This document shows positions 38,824 to 48,427 of a DNA stretch of 64,000 nt, piece after piece. The DNA is from Mesorhizobium sp. WSM4311 (lineage in GTDB: Bacteria; Pseudomonadota; Alphaproteobacteria; Rhizobiales; Rhizobiaceae), in NCBI RefSeq assembly GCF_002295115.1, contig NZ_NSFV01000003.1:310001-374000 (forward strand), in the 5' to 3' direction. Numbering within the stretch: position 1 is the first letter of the stretch; each line of letters opens with the position of its first letter. The notes beneath the pieces are model-generated. The model did not search any database and had not been told where the DNA came from. It saw only the letters and a program-made list of their open reading frames with translations. The translations under genes were made by a program, and so were the position numbers.

Positions 38824-39621
38824 TCAGCGGTCAGCGTCCCCCGGCCCTTCGCTATGGCTCCGGGCGCTCGAGTCCTTCGGAACGTCCACTGGACGTTCCG
38901 ATCCGCCTGATGGCGGAACGGACTCTCGCCCTTTGAAGTCCTTTGCCAACAGATAAAGCTCGACCGATTCATCGCGCGAGGCCGGCGGCTTGACGTGGTG
39001 GACGGAGCGGAAATTCTTCTTGAGCATGGACAGCAGTTCGTTCTCGGCGCCGCCCTGAAAAGTCTTGGCGAGGAAATGGCCGCCCGGCTTCAGGACGGAC
39101 AGCGCGAAATCGGCCGCCACTTCGCACAGATGCATGGTGCGGATGTGGTCGGTGCGCTTGTGGCCGGTGGTTGGTGCCGCCATGTCGGACAGCACGACAT
39201 CCGGGTTCCCACCCAACGCCTCGGCGAGCTTGCGCGGCGCATCCGCATCCAGGAAATCCATCAAAAGCACCGGTGCGCCGGGCACGGCATCCATTTCCAG
39301 ATAGTCGATGCCGACGACATGCGGATTTTCCGCCGTCGATTTCGTGCGCGCGGCCGCGACCTGGCACCAGCCGCCGGGGGCGGCACCGAGGTCGATCACC
39401 TTCATGCCGGGCTTCAGCAAATGGTGCTTGTCGTCGATCTCGATCAGCTTGTAGGCCGCGCGCGAGCGATAGCCGTCAGCCTTCGAGCGCTGGACATAGG
39501 GATCGTTGATGTGGCGCTGCAGCCAGCGCCGCGACGATTCCTTCAGGCCGCTCTTTTTCTTGATCCGCGTCTTCAGCACGCGAATGCCGGCCGATCCTGG
39601 ATTTTCCGGTTTCTTGGTCAT
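38824..39621 (-). CDS. rlmE: 23S rRNA (uridine2552-2'-O)-methyltransferase
   Basis: A 265-residue SAM-dependent methyltransferase that modifies U2552 in the ribosomal A-loop. The SAM motif is '[15 protein letters not shown]'; the catalytic K-D-K-E tetrad is in '[11 protein letters not shown]', '[10 protein letters not shown]', 'FLAKTFQGG' and 'SVELYLLA'. Its start overlaps the Ppx/GppA stop (ATGA). After the conserved end ('LLAKDFKG') there are about 33 extra residues, encoded partly by a multi-hairpin repeat. Confidence 0.93.
   Translation of the reverse strand: MTKKPENPGSAGIRVLKTRIKKKSGLKESSRRWLQRHINDPYVQRSKADGYRSRAAYKLIEIDDKHHLLKPGMKVIDLGAAPGGWCQVAAARTKSTAENPHVVGIDYLEMDAVPGAPVLLMDFLDADAPRKLAEALGGNPDVVLSDMAAPTTGHKRTDHIRTMHLCEVAADFALSVLKPGGHFLAKTFQGGAENELLSMLKKNFRSVHHVKPPASRDESVELYLLAKDFKGRESVPPSGGSERPVDVPKDSSARSHSEGPGDADR
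38870..38925. repeat. Branched palindromic repeat inside the 3' end of rlmE
   Basis: An outer stem GAGTCC (38870-38875) / GGACTC (38920-38925) encloses two perfect hairpins: GGAACGTCC-ACT-GGACGTTCC (38879-38899) and TCCGCC-TGAT-GGCGGA (38902-38917). The whole forms a three-way junction. It resembles an intergenic mosaic element that was inserted at the end of the gene and is now translated. Confidence 0.6.
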
Positions 39622-41030
39622 TGACGGCCACGCCCATCGTTGCGCCAGACGCCGTCATCGGCCATCAGCTCGCTCAATATGCCTTCGCGCAGGCCGCGGT
39701 CAGCGACGCGCAGACGCTCCGAAGGCCAGACGGCGCGGATCGCTTCGAGAATGGCACAGCCGGCCAGCACCAGATCGGCGCGGTCGGCGCCAATGCAAGG
39801 GTTGGCGCAGCGCTGCTGGAAATCCCAGCCGACCAGTCGCTCCACCATGCGGTCGACGCTGTCGCGGTCCATCCACAGCCCGTCAACCCGACGACGGTCG
39901 TAACGCTCGAGATCGAGGTGGACGCCGGCCAACGTCGTCACCGTGCCGGACGTGCCCAGCAGATGGAAATTCGGGTTGGCCTTGAGGTGGCTCAGCCGGT
40001 CGCGGCCGTCGAAGCTCGCCAAACGGCCGGCGACGTCGTCGACCATCGCGTCGAAGATCTCGCGCGTCACGGTACGGCCACCAAAGCGCTCGGCCAGTGA
40101 GACGACGCCGACCGGCAGCGACGTCCACGAGACGATATGATTGGCGAGCCGCGGCGAACGGCGGCCAGTGAGATCGATCAGCGCGATCTCCGAAGAGCCG
40201 CCGCCGATGTCGAACAGGACGACGCCCTGCGTGTCGCGCTCGACCAGCGAGCCGCAGCCGGAAACCGCCAGCCGCGCCTCGGTCTGGCGGTCGATGATCT
40301 CGAGCTTCAGGCCGGCCTCGCGCTCGACGCGTTCGAGGAATTCGACGCCGTTCTCCGCCGAGCGGCAGGCTTCGGTGGCAATCAGCCTAGCCTTCCTGAT
40401 CTTGCGGCCGCGCAATTTGTCGCCGCAGATCTTCAGCGCCTCGACGGCGCGATCCATCGCCGGCTGGCCGAGGCGGCCATTGGCGGTGAGCCCCTCGCCC
40501 AGCCTGACGATGCGTGAGAAGGCGTCGATGACGCGGAACTGGCCATGCCGTGTGGGAACGGCGACCAGCAGCCGGCAATTGTTGGTGCCGAGGTCAAGGG
40601 CCGCGAAGACCGGCAGCTCATGCACCGGCGGCCGGCGCGTGCCCTGTTCGGGGCGTGGCGCGGGAGCGGTGGGGGAGACTGCCGGCGCCGTCGGCAGCTT
40701 CGCTTCCAAAGCCGGAACAGCCTGGCCTGGCACCGGCGCTCGATTGCCCTGCGTTTCGTCGCGCGCAAAAACCTTGCGCCCGCGCCTTCGCTTGCGCCGC
40801 TTCTTGGGCTTGCCCTTCTGGTGATGGGTCGCGTCACCCGCCTGCCCACCGGCGGAGCGCGGTTCCGTCGGGCGGCGTTTCTGCCAACCGGCTGTCCCCG
40901 AGCCCGATGGCCCTGGGGAAGCGCTGGACGCGCCCACCTCCGACGCGCCTGCGCCGGTGTCGCGGTCTTCCACTGTCGTTCCTTCCGGCGCCGCGCGAAC
41001 CGGTGAAGGACGCAGCAGGCGCTTTGGCAT
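39618..41030 (-). CDS. Ppx/GppA phosphatase family protein with a basic N-terminal extension
   Basis: A 470-residue protein. Residues ~140-450 are an exopolyphosphatase/pppGpp phosphohydrolase domain of the ASKHA fold ('[17 protein letters not shown]', 'EACRSAENG', '[16 protein letters not shown]', '[14 protein letters not shown]'). The first ~135 residues are low complexity, with a very basic cluster ([15 protein letters not shown]), so they may bind polyphosphate or RNA. Substrate (polyP or pppGpp) cannot be decided. It is translationally coupled to rlmE. Confidence 0.87.
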   Translation of the reverse strand: MPKRLLRPSPVRAAPEGTTVEDRDTGAGASEVGASSASPGPSGSGTAGWQKRRPTEPRSAGGQAGDATHHQKGKPKKRRKRRRGRKVFARDETQGNRAPVPGQAVPALEAKLPTAPAVSPTAPAPRPEQGTRRPPVHELPVFAALDLGTNNCRLLVAVPTRHGQFRVIDAFSRIVRLGEGLTANGRLGQPAMDRAVEALKICGDKLRGRKIRKARLIATEACRSAENGVEFLERVEREAGLKLEIIDRQTEARLAVSGCGSLVERDTQGVVLFDIGGGSSEIALIDLTGRRSPRLANHIVSWTSLPVGVVSLAERFGGRTVTREIFDAMVDDVAGRLASFDGRDRLSHLKANPNFHLLGTSGTVTTLAGVHLDLERYDRRRVDGLWMDRDSVDRMVERLVGWDFQQRCANPCIGADRADLVLAGCAILEAIRAVWPSERLRVADRGLREGILSELMADDGVWRNDGRGRQ

Positions 41031-41384
41031 GTTTCAAGTTGCCGCCAGACTAACAGTGCCGTGGCCGATCACCAAGAGCCGCATGCCGAATTTTGCCGGC
41101 TGGGCGCGGACGGCCTTTTTAAGCTACCGCGTAATGTACCGGCAAGGCTGGATTGGTAGCGCGGATGCCGGCGAGGACAATGCTGGTCGAAGCCGATGCG
41201 TTATCCCCGCCGTTTGCGCCGCCTCGGTGCGAGCAGATCTTGCCGGCGGCCAGCGCGACGAGTGTTCGCGGTTGAATAGCCGGCTTCGATGAGGCATTTC
41301 TGAAATGAATGGAAGTCACCGGGCAGCCGGCCTCCCACCATCAAGCGAAAAGGACGCGGGCACGCAGCGCATGGCAGTCAGGCA
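41031..41384. other. Intergenic region without a gene
   Basis: 354 bases between divergent genes (Ppx/GppA and a flippase-like protein). Short open frames on the minus strand show no ribosome site. The AT-richer part around 41285-41320 may hold a promoter. Confidence 0.4.
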
Positions 41385-42317
41385 ATGAACTGGAAACGCT
41401 ATTTCTGGCCGGTCGTCGGCATCGCCGCGGTGATCTTCTCGCTGCTGCTGCTCTGGCATGAACTGCGCGGTATTTCGCTCGACGATGTCTGGGATGGGCT
41501 CGCCGCCATCCCAACCCGCGGCTGGGTGCTGGCGGCGCTGAGTTCCGTCATCGCCTATGCCGCGCTCGCCGGCTACGACCACATCGCACTGCTGCATATC
41601 GGCAAGCGTGTGTCGTGGCTGTTCGTGACCCTTTGCTCCTTCACCACCTATGCGCTGTCGCACAATATCGGCGGATCGGTGTTTTCGGGCGCCGTCATCC
41701 GCTACCGCGCCTATGGCACCAGGGGGCTGACCGGTCAGGATGTCGGCGTGCTGGTGGCGATCTGCTGGATCACCTTCGTGCTGTCGACGATTCTCGCCTC
41801 CGGCCTCGTGCTGGTGTTCGAGCCTCAGATCATCGATCGCTTCTCTGGCATCGCCCATCATGGCCTGTCGGAAGCGGCGGGCATCGCGATGCTGCTCCTC
41901 GTCGCCGCCTACATCTTCGGCAGCTGGCTGCATTTGCGCCCGTTGAAGATCGCCAGATTCCAACTGCACTATCCGGCACTGCCGATCGTCGCCAGGCAAT
42001 TGCTGATCGGCCCGATCGAACTGATTGCCGCCGCGGCGATCATCTTCTTCGCCCTGCCCGAGGCGCACAATCCCGGCTATTTCGTCGTGCTCGGCGTCTT
42101 CCTCGTCTCCTTCTCGGTCGCCCAGATCTCGCACGCGCCGGGCGGCCTTGGCGTGTTCGAGGTGGTGTTCCTCACCGGGCTTTCCGACATGGAGCCGGTC
42201 GGCGTGCTGGCGGCGCTGCTGGTGTTCCGGCTGTTTTACCTGATCATCCCGCTGATTCTGGGCCTGGGCGTGGTGCTGTTCTTCGAGCGTTCGCAGTTCA
42301 GCCGGACGGAGAGCTGA
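41385..42317 (+). CDS. Lysylphosphatidylglycerol synthase/flippase-like membrane protein
   Basis: A 310-residue inner-membrane protein with about eight hydrophobic segments, similar to the membrane domain of MprF (LPG_synthase_TM, COG0392). The pattern 'YALSHNIGGSVFSGAVIRYRAY' in the middle and 'AQISHAPGGLGVFEVVFL' near the C-terminus are hallmarks (the latter is the G-G-x-G-x-x-E motif). No cytosolic synthase domain is present, so it may flip a lipid. It sits upstream of tRNA-Gln. Confidence 0.82.
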   Translation: MNWKRYFWPVVGIAAVIFSLLLLWHELRGISLDDVWDGLAAIPTRGWVLAALSSVIAYAALAGYDHIALLHIGKRVSWLFVTLCSFTTYALSHNIGGSVFSGAVIRYRAYGTRGLTGQDVGVLVAICWITFVLSTILASGLVLVFEPQIIDRFSGIAHHGLSEAAGIAMLLLVAAYIFGSWLHLRPLKIARFQLHYPALPIVARQLLIGPIELIAAAAIIFFALPEAHNPGYFVVLGVFLVSFSVAQISHAPGGLGVFEVVFLTGLSDMEPVGVLAALLVFRLFYLIIPLILGLGVVLFFERSQFSRTES

Positions 42318-42493
42318 GGCGCGGATTGGATTTTGTGCCCGCCCCCGCGCACCTGAACCCCGGCGTATGAAACCCAGCTGTCAAAACGTAGCGATTGAAC
42401 CGCAGAGCAGGCTTGACTATTTTCCGCTGGTGGCTACAAGGCAGCGCTCAAGCGGCTCAGCCGTTCGGCCCGCGCGGTTCATACCGCGCCTGC

Positions 42494-42567
42494 TGGGGAA
42501 TAGGTTAACGGTAGACCCACGGACTCTGACTCCGTTAGTCCTGGTTCGAATCCAGGTTCCCCAGCCA
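42494..42567 (+). tRNA. tRNA-Gln (CUG anticodon)
   Basis: A complete 74-nt cloverleaf including the encoded CCA. Acceptor stem TGGGGAA pairs with TTCCCCA, the anticodon stem ACGGA/TCCGT holds the loop CTCTGAC (anticodon CUG), and the T arm is CTGG-TTCGAAT-CCAG. It reads glutamine CAG codons. The downstream side is disturbed by transposase remnants. Confidence 0.95.
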
Positions 42568-42579
42568 TATATCTTTAGG

Positions 42580-42770
42580 TCCGTTCCTGGCACGTGGATT
42601 ACGGTTTTTACCGGAGGCATGGGTAACACTCTTGGCCCGAACGGGTTTGGAGTGGTTCGAGCCTGCATGCATCATCATCGAAGCCAGATACGGTCCTCAA
42701 CCTGTTTGATGCCGATCTCGAAGCCGATCGTTCGCGGAAGTGCTTCGCCAGCACGCCTTTGATGCGCTCT
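42580..42770 (-). pseudogene. Degraded transposase C-terminus
   Basis: The minus strand shows, in different frames, 'IGFEIGIKQVEDRIWL', 'DDDACRLEPLQ' and 'NPFGPRVLPMPPVKTV', which together reproduce the ordered C-terminal end of integrase-core transposases of the IS481/IS3-like type (...VEDRIWLVSFMHYDLG...NPFGPKVLPMSPV). Frame changes and missing parts make it non-functional. It begins about 13 bases after the tRNA-Gln 3' end. Confidence 0.6.
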
Positions 42771-42918
42771 GCCGACCAGGTCCATGGCGCGCGCCGCCAC
42801 GATCAGCGCCTTCGTGGAATCGAAGCCGCCCGACGCGCCCATGATTGCGTGCTCGAGGTTGGTGGCCGAAAGCCGCGTCGCCAGACCCTGGACTTGGATG
42901 TGATTGGCTTTGTCCCAA
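42771..42918 (-). pseudogene. Fragment of NAD synthetase (nadE)
   Basis: A minus-strand frame gives 'NHIQVQGLATRL', then 'IMGASGGFDSTKALIVAARAMDLVG', which matches the ATP-binding region (VSGGLDST) of glutamine-dependent NAD synthetase. Only about 50 residues remain; it then runs into the transposase remnant. A deletion junction between an IS element and a nadE copy explains it best. A functional nadE must be elsewhere. Confidence 0.65.
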
Positions 42919-43097
42919 TCTTCCTGGCCCCGTTTAGCTGGTTTCCTGGCACTTTGGTACGTTTCCTAGGCTTTGCCGCCTTCATATTCGTAACTTGCTG
43001 ACAGAACCGTCTGCGCGCCTGCCAACTACTTTTGACACAGATCAACGTCCGGTCGCCGCATTCGGGCGAAGTTAAGTCTGGCTGATTGGATCGACGA

Positions 43098-44222
43098 ATG
43101 CAAAACACCGATTTCATTGACGCAGGCAGTACCGAGTTGATCCCCCCGAAGGACCGTTCGGTGAGCCGAATGCTCGTGCCGAGTTTACCCGAGCCTACTC
43201 CTCTGCAACCTGTCGCTTCCGCCGTGAGACCGCGCCGCCGGCTTTGGCTTGGGTTGGCGCTGGGTTTAGCCGCGGCCGCGGCCGCGGCAGGCGGATATTG
43301 GTGGCAGCATGCCGAGCCTGGACTTCCAGCAGGCATCGCCTTCGGCAACGGCCGGGTCGAGGCCGACGAGATCGACATCGCAGCCAAGTTCGGCGGCCGC
43401 ATCGCCGCGCTCCTTGCCGACGAGGGCGACGGCGTCCGCGCCGGCCAGGTAGTCGCTCGGATGGATACGCAAGACCTCGAAACGTCGCTCCACAAGGCCG
43501 AGGCACAGATGCTCGGAGCGAGCCGCATGCTCGACGAGGCGAGCGCCAGCGTCGAGCAGCAGAAGGCACAGGTGAAGCTCGCTGAGCAGCAGCTCGCCCG
43601 CGCAATCTACCTTGCCGACAAAGGCTATGCGACGACCGAGATCCTCGACCAGCGCCACCAACAGATGGACGCCGCCAACGCTGCATTTACGGCAGCCAAC
43701 GCGCGTGTCGGCGAGGCCGAACAGACACTGGCTGCGGCCAACCACGATGTCGACCTCTATCACATCAACATCGCTGACAATTCGCTCGTCGCGCCGCGCG
43801 CTGGTCGCATCCAATATCGCCTCGCGAATGTCGGCGAGGTGATCGGCGCCGGCGGCAAGGTCTTGACCATGCTCGACACCGGCTATGTCTATATGGATGT
43901 CTTCTTGCCCACGGCAGAAGCCGGTCGCGCGATGATGGGCAGCGACGCCCGTGTGGTGCTCGACGCCAGGCCTGATGCACCAATCCCGGCCAAGGTAGTC
44001 TTCGTCTCCGACCAAGCACAATTCACGCCGAAGGCGGTAGAGACCAAGGCGGAACGCGACAAGTTGATGTTTCGGGTCCGCGTGCGGGTGGACGCCGACT
44101 ATCTGCGCGCCCACTCGGCAGAGGTGGGCTCCGGTCTTCCAGGCTTGGCTTATGTTCGACTCGATCCGGGCACGGAATGGCCGATTTCGCTTGCAGGCCG
44201 GACCGATGAACAGTCCCGATGA
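43098..44222 (+). CDS. HlyD-family membrane fusion protein (YhiI-like)
   Basis: A 374-residue periplasmic adaptor with a single N-terminal membrane anchor (residues ~50-70, Ala-rich), a biotinyl-lipoyl-like half ('GNGRVEADEIDIAAKFGGRI...'), a coiled-coil hairpin rich in Gln/Ala (residues ~130-220) and a beta-barrel part ('NSLVAPRAGRIQYRLANVGEVIGAGGKVL'). It links an ABC exporter to an outer-membrane channel. It overlaps the next gene by 17 bases. ATG at 43098 has only a weak ribosome site; a TTG 12 bases earlier is possible. Confidence 0.88.
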   Translation: MQNTDFIDAGSTELIPPKDRSVSRMLVPSLPEPTPLQPVASAVRPRRRLWLGLALGLAAAAAAAGGYWWQHAEPGLPAGIAFGNGRVEADEIDIAAKFGGRIAALLADEGDGVRAGQVVARMDTQDLETSLHKAEAQMLGASRMLDEASASVEQQKAQVKLAEQQLARAIYLADKGYATTEILDQRHQQMDAANAAFTAANARVGEAEQTLAAANHDVDLYHINIADNSLVAPRAGRIQYRLANVGEVIGAGGKVLTMLDTGYVYMDVFLPTAEAGRAMMGSDARVVLDARPDAPIPAKVVFVSDQAQFTPKAVETKAERDKLMFRVRVRVDADYLRAHSAEVGSGLPGLAYVRLDPGTEWPISLAGRTDEQSR

Positions 44223-46944
44223 TCCCGTCATAGCCGTCGACGGGCTATCGCACCGCTATGGCCGGACACTGGCGCTTGACAATGTGACGCTCGTCCTTTC
44301 GGCCGGCGCACTCGTCGGGCTGATCGGCCCGGACGGCGTCGGGAAATCGACGCTGCTCGGCCTCATCGCCGGTGCAAAGCGCATCCAGAGCGGCTGTGTG
44401 GCGGTGCTTGGCGGCGATATGGCGGACCGCGGCCACCGCGTCGCCGCTTGCCCGCGCATCGCGTATATGCCGCAAGGCCTCGGCAAGAATCTTTATCCCG
44501 ATCTCAGCGTGCGGGAGAACATCGACTTTTTCGGCCGCCTATTCAGCCAGCCGGCACTCGAGCGCCATCGACGTATCGACGCCCTTCTCGAAGCGACCGG
44601 CCTCGCCCCTTTTCCCAACCGTCCGGCCAAGAAGCTCTCCGGCGGCATGCGGCAAAAGCTCGGCCTCTGCTGCGCCCTCGTCCACGACCCAGATCTCCTC
44701 ATCCTCGATGAGCCGACCACCGGCGTCGACCCTTTGTCGCGCAGGCAGTTCTGGGAACTGATCGAGCGCATGCGCACCGCACGCCCTGGCATGAGCGTGG
44801 TTGTCGCCACCGCATATATGGAGGAGGCAGAGCGCTTCGACGAAATCATCGCCATGAATGCCGGCCGCATCCTCGCGATAGGCTCGCCGGCCGAGTTGAA
44901 GGCGCGCACAGGACAGCCTAACCTGGAAGAAAGCTTCATCGCGCTCCTGCCCGAGGCAGTCCGCGCCAGGCGGCGGACGCTCTCCGTCCCACCGCGTCCC
45001 TCCGGCGAGCGCGAGGCGGCGATAGTCGCCCGCAACCTGACCCGGCGCTTCAGCGACTTCGTCGCTGTCGACGGCGTGAACTTCACCATCGAGCGCGGCG
45101 AGATTTTCGGCTTCCTCGGTTCGAACGGCTGCGGCAAGACCACGACGATGAAGATGCTGACCGGGCTGCTGCCAGCTTCCAGTGGCACGGCTTGGCTGTT
45201 CGGGCAACCGATCGACGGCACCGACATGCGCCTGCGCGGACGCGTCGGATACATGTCGCAATCCTTCTCGCTCTACACGGAGCTCACCGTGCGGCAGAAC
45301 CTCGACCTGCACGCACGGCTCTTCCACCTGCCCGCCAACAAGGCGCGTGTCCGCATTGCGGAACTGGTCGAGCGCTTCGGCCTAGGACCCCATATCGATC
45401 AGCGGGCAGCGCAGTTGCCTCTTGGCATCCGCCAGAGACTCTCGCTTGCTGTCGCAGTGGTTCATGAGCCGGAACTCCTTATTCTCGACGAGCCAACCTC
45501 GGGGGTCGACCCACTCGCTCGTGACGGCTTCTGGGAACTTCTCGTCGATCTGTCGCGCCGTCACGGTGTCACCATCTTCGTCTCCACCCATTTCATGAAC
45601 GAAGCGGCGCGCTGCGATCGTCTCGCGCTCATGCAAGCGGGGCGTGTGCTGGCCACCGGAACGCCTGCCGAACTGGTCACCGCCACGAGTGCGGCCAATC
45701 TCGAGGACGCCTTCGTCGCCTATCTTGAAGCCGGTGAAAGAGAAACGCCCCGGCCCTCGCCGGCCCGCCAGGCAGTCGCCCCCACCGTTGGCCCGGTGCG
45801 CGCTACGCCACGGCGGGGCTTCAGCCTCGGGCGGCTCCTCGCCTATTCGCTACGCGAAGCGCTGGAGGTGTGGCGGGATCCTGTCCGGCTCGGCTTCGCA
45901 CTCCTCGGCACGGCCTTCCTCATGATTGTGTTTGGGCTCGGCATCAACACCGACGTCAACCAACTGAGCTTCGCCGCGCTAGATCGCGACAACACGCCGG
46001 AGAGCCGCACCTATCTGCAAGAGTTCCGCGGCTCGCCTTATTTCACCGAGAAATCGGTGCTCGCCGACTACAGCGACCTGGAAAATCGCCTGAGGAGCGG
46101 CATTGTGACGGTGGCCATCGAAGTGCCACCCGGTTTCGGCCGCGACGTGCGGCGAGGGACTTCCGCCGAGATTGGCGCCTGGGTGGACGGCGCGATGCCG
46201 TTCCGAGCCGAGACCGCGCGGGCCTATGTGAGCGGCGTACATCAGCAATACCTGACCGATCTGGCGCGTCTGCAGCCGAACGGCCCGTCAGCGGCGGCTC
46301 CGGCCAGCATCGAGACGCGCTTCCGCTATAACCAGGACTTCGACAGCATCTACGCGATGGTTCCCGGCACCATCGCCATGCTGCTTGCCTTCATCCCGGC
46401 TATCCTCATGGCCGTGGGCGTGGTGCGCGAGAAGGAGCTCGGCTCGATCACCAACCTCTATGTAACGCCGGTCCGTCGCCTGGAATTCCTGCTCGGCAAG
46501 CAACTCCCCTATGTGGTGGTCGCCTTCGTCAGCTTCTTGAGTCTGCTTGCCATGGCGATCTTCCTGTTCGGCGTGCCGCTCAAGGGCAGCCTGCTCGCGT
46601 TGCTGGTCGGCGCGGTCCTCTATGTGACCGCCATGACCGGGTACGGATTGGTGATCTCGACCTTCACCAACACCCAGATCGCTGCCATCTTCGCCACCGG
46701 CATCATGACTTCTCTACCGGCCGTGCAGTTCTCAGGCATGCTGACGCCCGTCTCCTCCCTGGCGGGTTTTCCGGCCTTCATGGCCCACACGTTCCCGGCG
46801 ATGTATTTCCTGCGCATCTCGGTTGGCACCTTCACCAAGGCGCTGGGCTTCCAAGAGCTTGCCGGAAACCTGCTGGCACTTGCGGTCTTCATCCCGCTTC
46901 TCACCTTGATCAGCCTGGCATTCCTCCGCCAGCAGGAGAGGTGA
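44206..46944 (+). CDS. ABC-2 exporter with two ATPase domains fused to a permease (RbbA/YhiH-like)
   Basis: A 912-residue fusion. The first ATPase domain has Walker A 'GPDGVGKSTLLG' and signature 'KLSGGMRQKLGL'; the second has 'GSNGCGKTTTMK' and a degenerate signature 'QLPLGIRQRLSL'; both have 'LLILDEPT.GVDP'. After residue ~560 come an ABC-2 membrane domain with one early helix, a large periplasmic loop and five helices near the C-terminus. The order matches RbbA-type exporters. Substrate unknown; in the operon with the HlyD and permease genes. Confidence 0.88.
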   Translation: MNSPDDPVIAVDGLSHRYGRTLALDNVTLVLSAGALVGLIGPDGVGKSTLLGLIAGAKRIQSGCVAVLGGDMADRGHRVAACPRIAYMPQGLGKNLYPDLSVRENIDFFGRLFSQPALERHRRIDALLEATGLAPFPNRPAKKLSGGMRQKLGLCCALVHDPDLLILDEPTTGVDPLSRRQFWELIERMRTARPGMSVVVATAYMEEAERFDEIIAMNAGRILAIGSPAELKARTGQPNLEESFIALLPEAVRARRRTLSVPPRPSGEREAAIVARNLTRRFSDFVAVDGVNFTIERGEIFGFLGSNGCGKTTTMKMLTGLLPASSGTAWLFGQPIDGTDMRLRGRVGYMSQSFSLYTELTVRQNLDLHARLFHLPANKARVRIAELVERFGLGPHIDQRAAQLPLGIRQRLSLAVAVVHEPELLILDEPTSGVDPLARDGFWELLVDLSRRHGVTIFVSTHFMNEAARCDRLALMQAGRVLATGTPAELVTATSAANLEDAFVAYLEAGERETPRPSPARQAVAPTVGPVRATPRRGFSLGRLLAYSLREALEVWRDPVRLGFALLGTAFLMIVFGLGINTDVNQLSFAALDRDNTPESRTYLQEFRGSPYFTEKSVLADYSDLENRLRSGIVTVAIEVPPGFGRDVRRGTSAEIGAWVDGAMPFRAETARAYVSGVHQQYLTDLARLQPNGPSAAAPASIETRFRYNQDFDSIYAMVPGTIAMLLAFIPAILMAVGVVREKELGSITNLYVTPVRRLEFLLGKQLPYVVVAFVSFLSLLAMAIFLFGVPLKGSLLALLVGAVLYVTAMTGYGLVISTFTNTQIAAIFATGIMTSLPAVQFSGMLTPVSSLAGFPAFMAHTFPAMYFLRISVGTFTKALGFQELAGNLLALAVFIPLLTLISLAFLRQQER

Positions 46945-46945
46945 C

Positions 46946-48061
46946 GTGACCCAGCACATGGCGAACATCTTCTGGCTCGGCGTCAAGGAGTTGCGGAGCT
47001 TCTCGCGCGATTTCGTACTCTTCGGCTTCGTCGTCTACTCCTTCTCGTTGGCGGTCTATACGCAGGCTGAGAGTCCCGCACAGGAGATCCACAACACTGC
47101 CGTCGCTATCGTCGACGAGGACCACTCGGTCCTCTCGCGCTCGATCGCCACGGCTCTGCTGCCGCCCTATTTCAGCCGTCCAACCGAGGTAGCAGCCGGC
47201 AAGGTTGACGAGCTGATGGGCGCCGCCCGCAGTACGTTTGTCCTCGACATCCCGCCCTATTTCGAGCGCGACGTCATGGCAGGGCGCCGGCCGGCTATCC
47301 AGGTCAACGTCGACGCCACCGCTATGATGCAAGCCGGCATCGGCGCTGGTTATCTGCAGCAGATCATCGCCGGCGAAATCGCTCATGCCAAACCGTTACG
47401 ATACGACCCGGCAAATCTCGCTGTCCGCGTCGCCTTCAATCCCAACCTCACCACGCAACTTTTCAATGCCGTCATGGCCATCATCGGCAATGTCAACATG
47501 CTAGCCATCATACTTGCGGGCGCTGCAATCATCCGCGAGCGTGAACACGGCACCCTGGAGCATCTGCTGATCATGCCGCTTACGCCTCTCGAGATCGCAG
47601 CTGCCAAGGTGTGGGCGAACGGCCTGGTAATCACCGTCGCGGTCGGCCTGTCGCTTTGGCTGGTGATAGAGACATTGCTCGGAATTCGGATCGTCGGATC
47701 CATTCCGCTATTCATGGCAGGCGTCATGCTCTATTTGTTCTTTGCTACCGCCATCGGTATCTTCCTGGGCACGGTCGCCCGCTCAATGCCGCAGCTAGGG
47801 CTCCTGTTCATCCTGATCGCCCTGCCGATGAACATCCTCTCCGGTGGCAATACGCCGCTCGACAGCATGCCAGCATTCCTGCGGGCGGTGATGCAGTTGT
47901 CACCATCGACCCATTTCGTCAGCTTCGCCCAGGCAATCCTCTATCGCGGTGCTGGTTTTGACGTCGTGTGGCCGCAATTTGCCGTTGTTGGCCTGGTCGG
48001 CGGCGGATTCTTTGCCCTGTCCGTCATGCGTTTCCGCAAGATCAGTGCCATGGTGATGTGA
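46946..48061 (+). CDS. ABC-2 permease (YhhJ-like)
   Basis: A 371-residue inner-membrane permease: an N-terminal helix, a periplasmic domain of about 150 residues, and five to six C-terminal helices containing 'IIREREHGTLEHLLIMPLTPLEIAAAKV', the ABC-2 signature. It begins with GTG one base after the stop of the ATPase gene, with AGGAGAGG upstream; ATG at 46958 is an alternative. The three genes are the YhiI-RbbA-YhhJ type exporter. Confidence 0.88.
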   Translation: MTQHMANIFWLGVKELRSFSRDFVLFGFVVYSFSLAVYTQAESPAQEIHNTAVAIVDEDHSVLSRSIATALLPPYFSRPTEVAAGKVDELMGAARSTFVLDIPPYFERDVMAGRRPAIQVNVDATAMMQAGIGAGYLQQIIAGEIAHAKPLRYDPANLAVRVAFNPNLTTQLFNAVMAIIGNVNMLAIILAGAAIIREREHGTLEHLLIMPLTPLEIAAAKVWANGLVITVAVGLSLWLVIETLLGIRIVGSIPLFMAGVMLYLFFATAIGIFLGTVARSMPQLGLLFILIALPMNILSGGNTPLDSMPAFLRAVMQLSPSTHFVSFAQAILYRGAGFDVVWPQFAVVGLVGGGFFALSVMRFRKISAMVM

Positions 48062-48427
48062 GTAACCGCGCAGTCTCCATGCCATACTCCTCAGTTGAGG
48101 TCAGTTGAGGGACGGGCACGTGCGGACGTGCTGATCAAGCTTGCCCCATAGCGCCTCCTGATATCCCGATCTCAGCCATGAGCACGCGCAATTCGGCCGG
48201 AGGTGCAAGGCAGAAAGTTCGAAAAGCTTCCAAGAACCCCAGCCAAGTTTATTCATAATTTCAATCAGCAGCTTACACAGAACTTTATGTCCTGATGCAG
48301 GCCATTCCAGGTCACCCGTTCAGGTGGTGAGCGCGGCTGTGGTCGACCTTCGCGATATATAAAAGCAATTGCTAATATATTGAAAAGGTGACAGCATCGG
48401 GCTCCGCGTCGCGTATGGGAGGATGCC
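48062..48427. other. Intergenic region before the cupin gene
   Basis: 366 bases without a supported gene. A tandem repeat of the 8-mer CAGTTGAG lies near 48090-48110. The AT-rich stretch 48350-48390, with the palindrome AGCAATTGCT (48364-48373) and TAATATATT, is the likely cupin promoter. Confidence 0.4.

Noticed and set aside
48178..48258. A 26-codon frame after the exporter operon
   Set aside because: No ribosome site and no conservation argument available.
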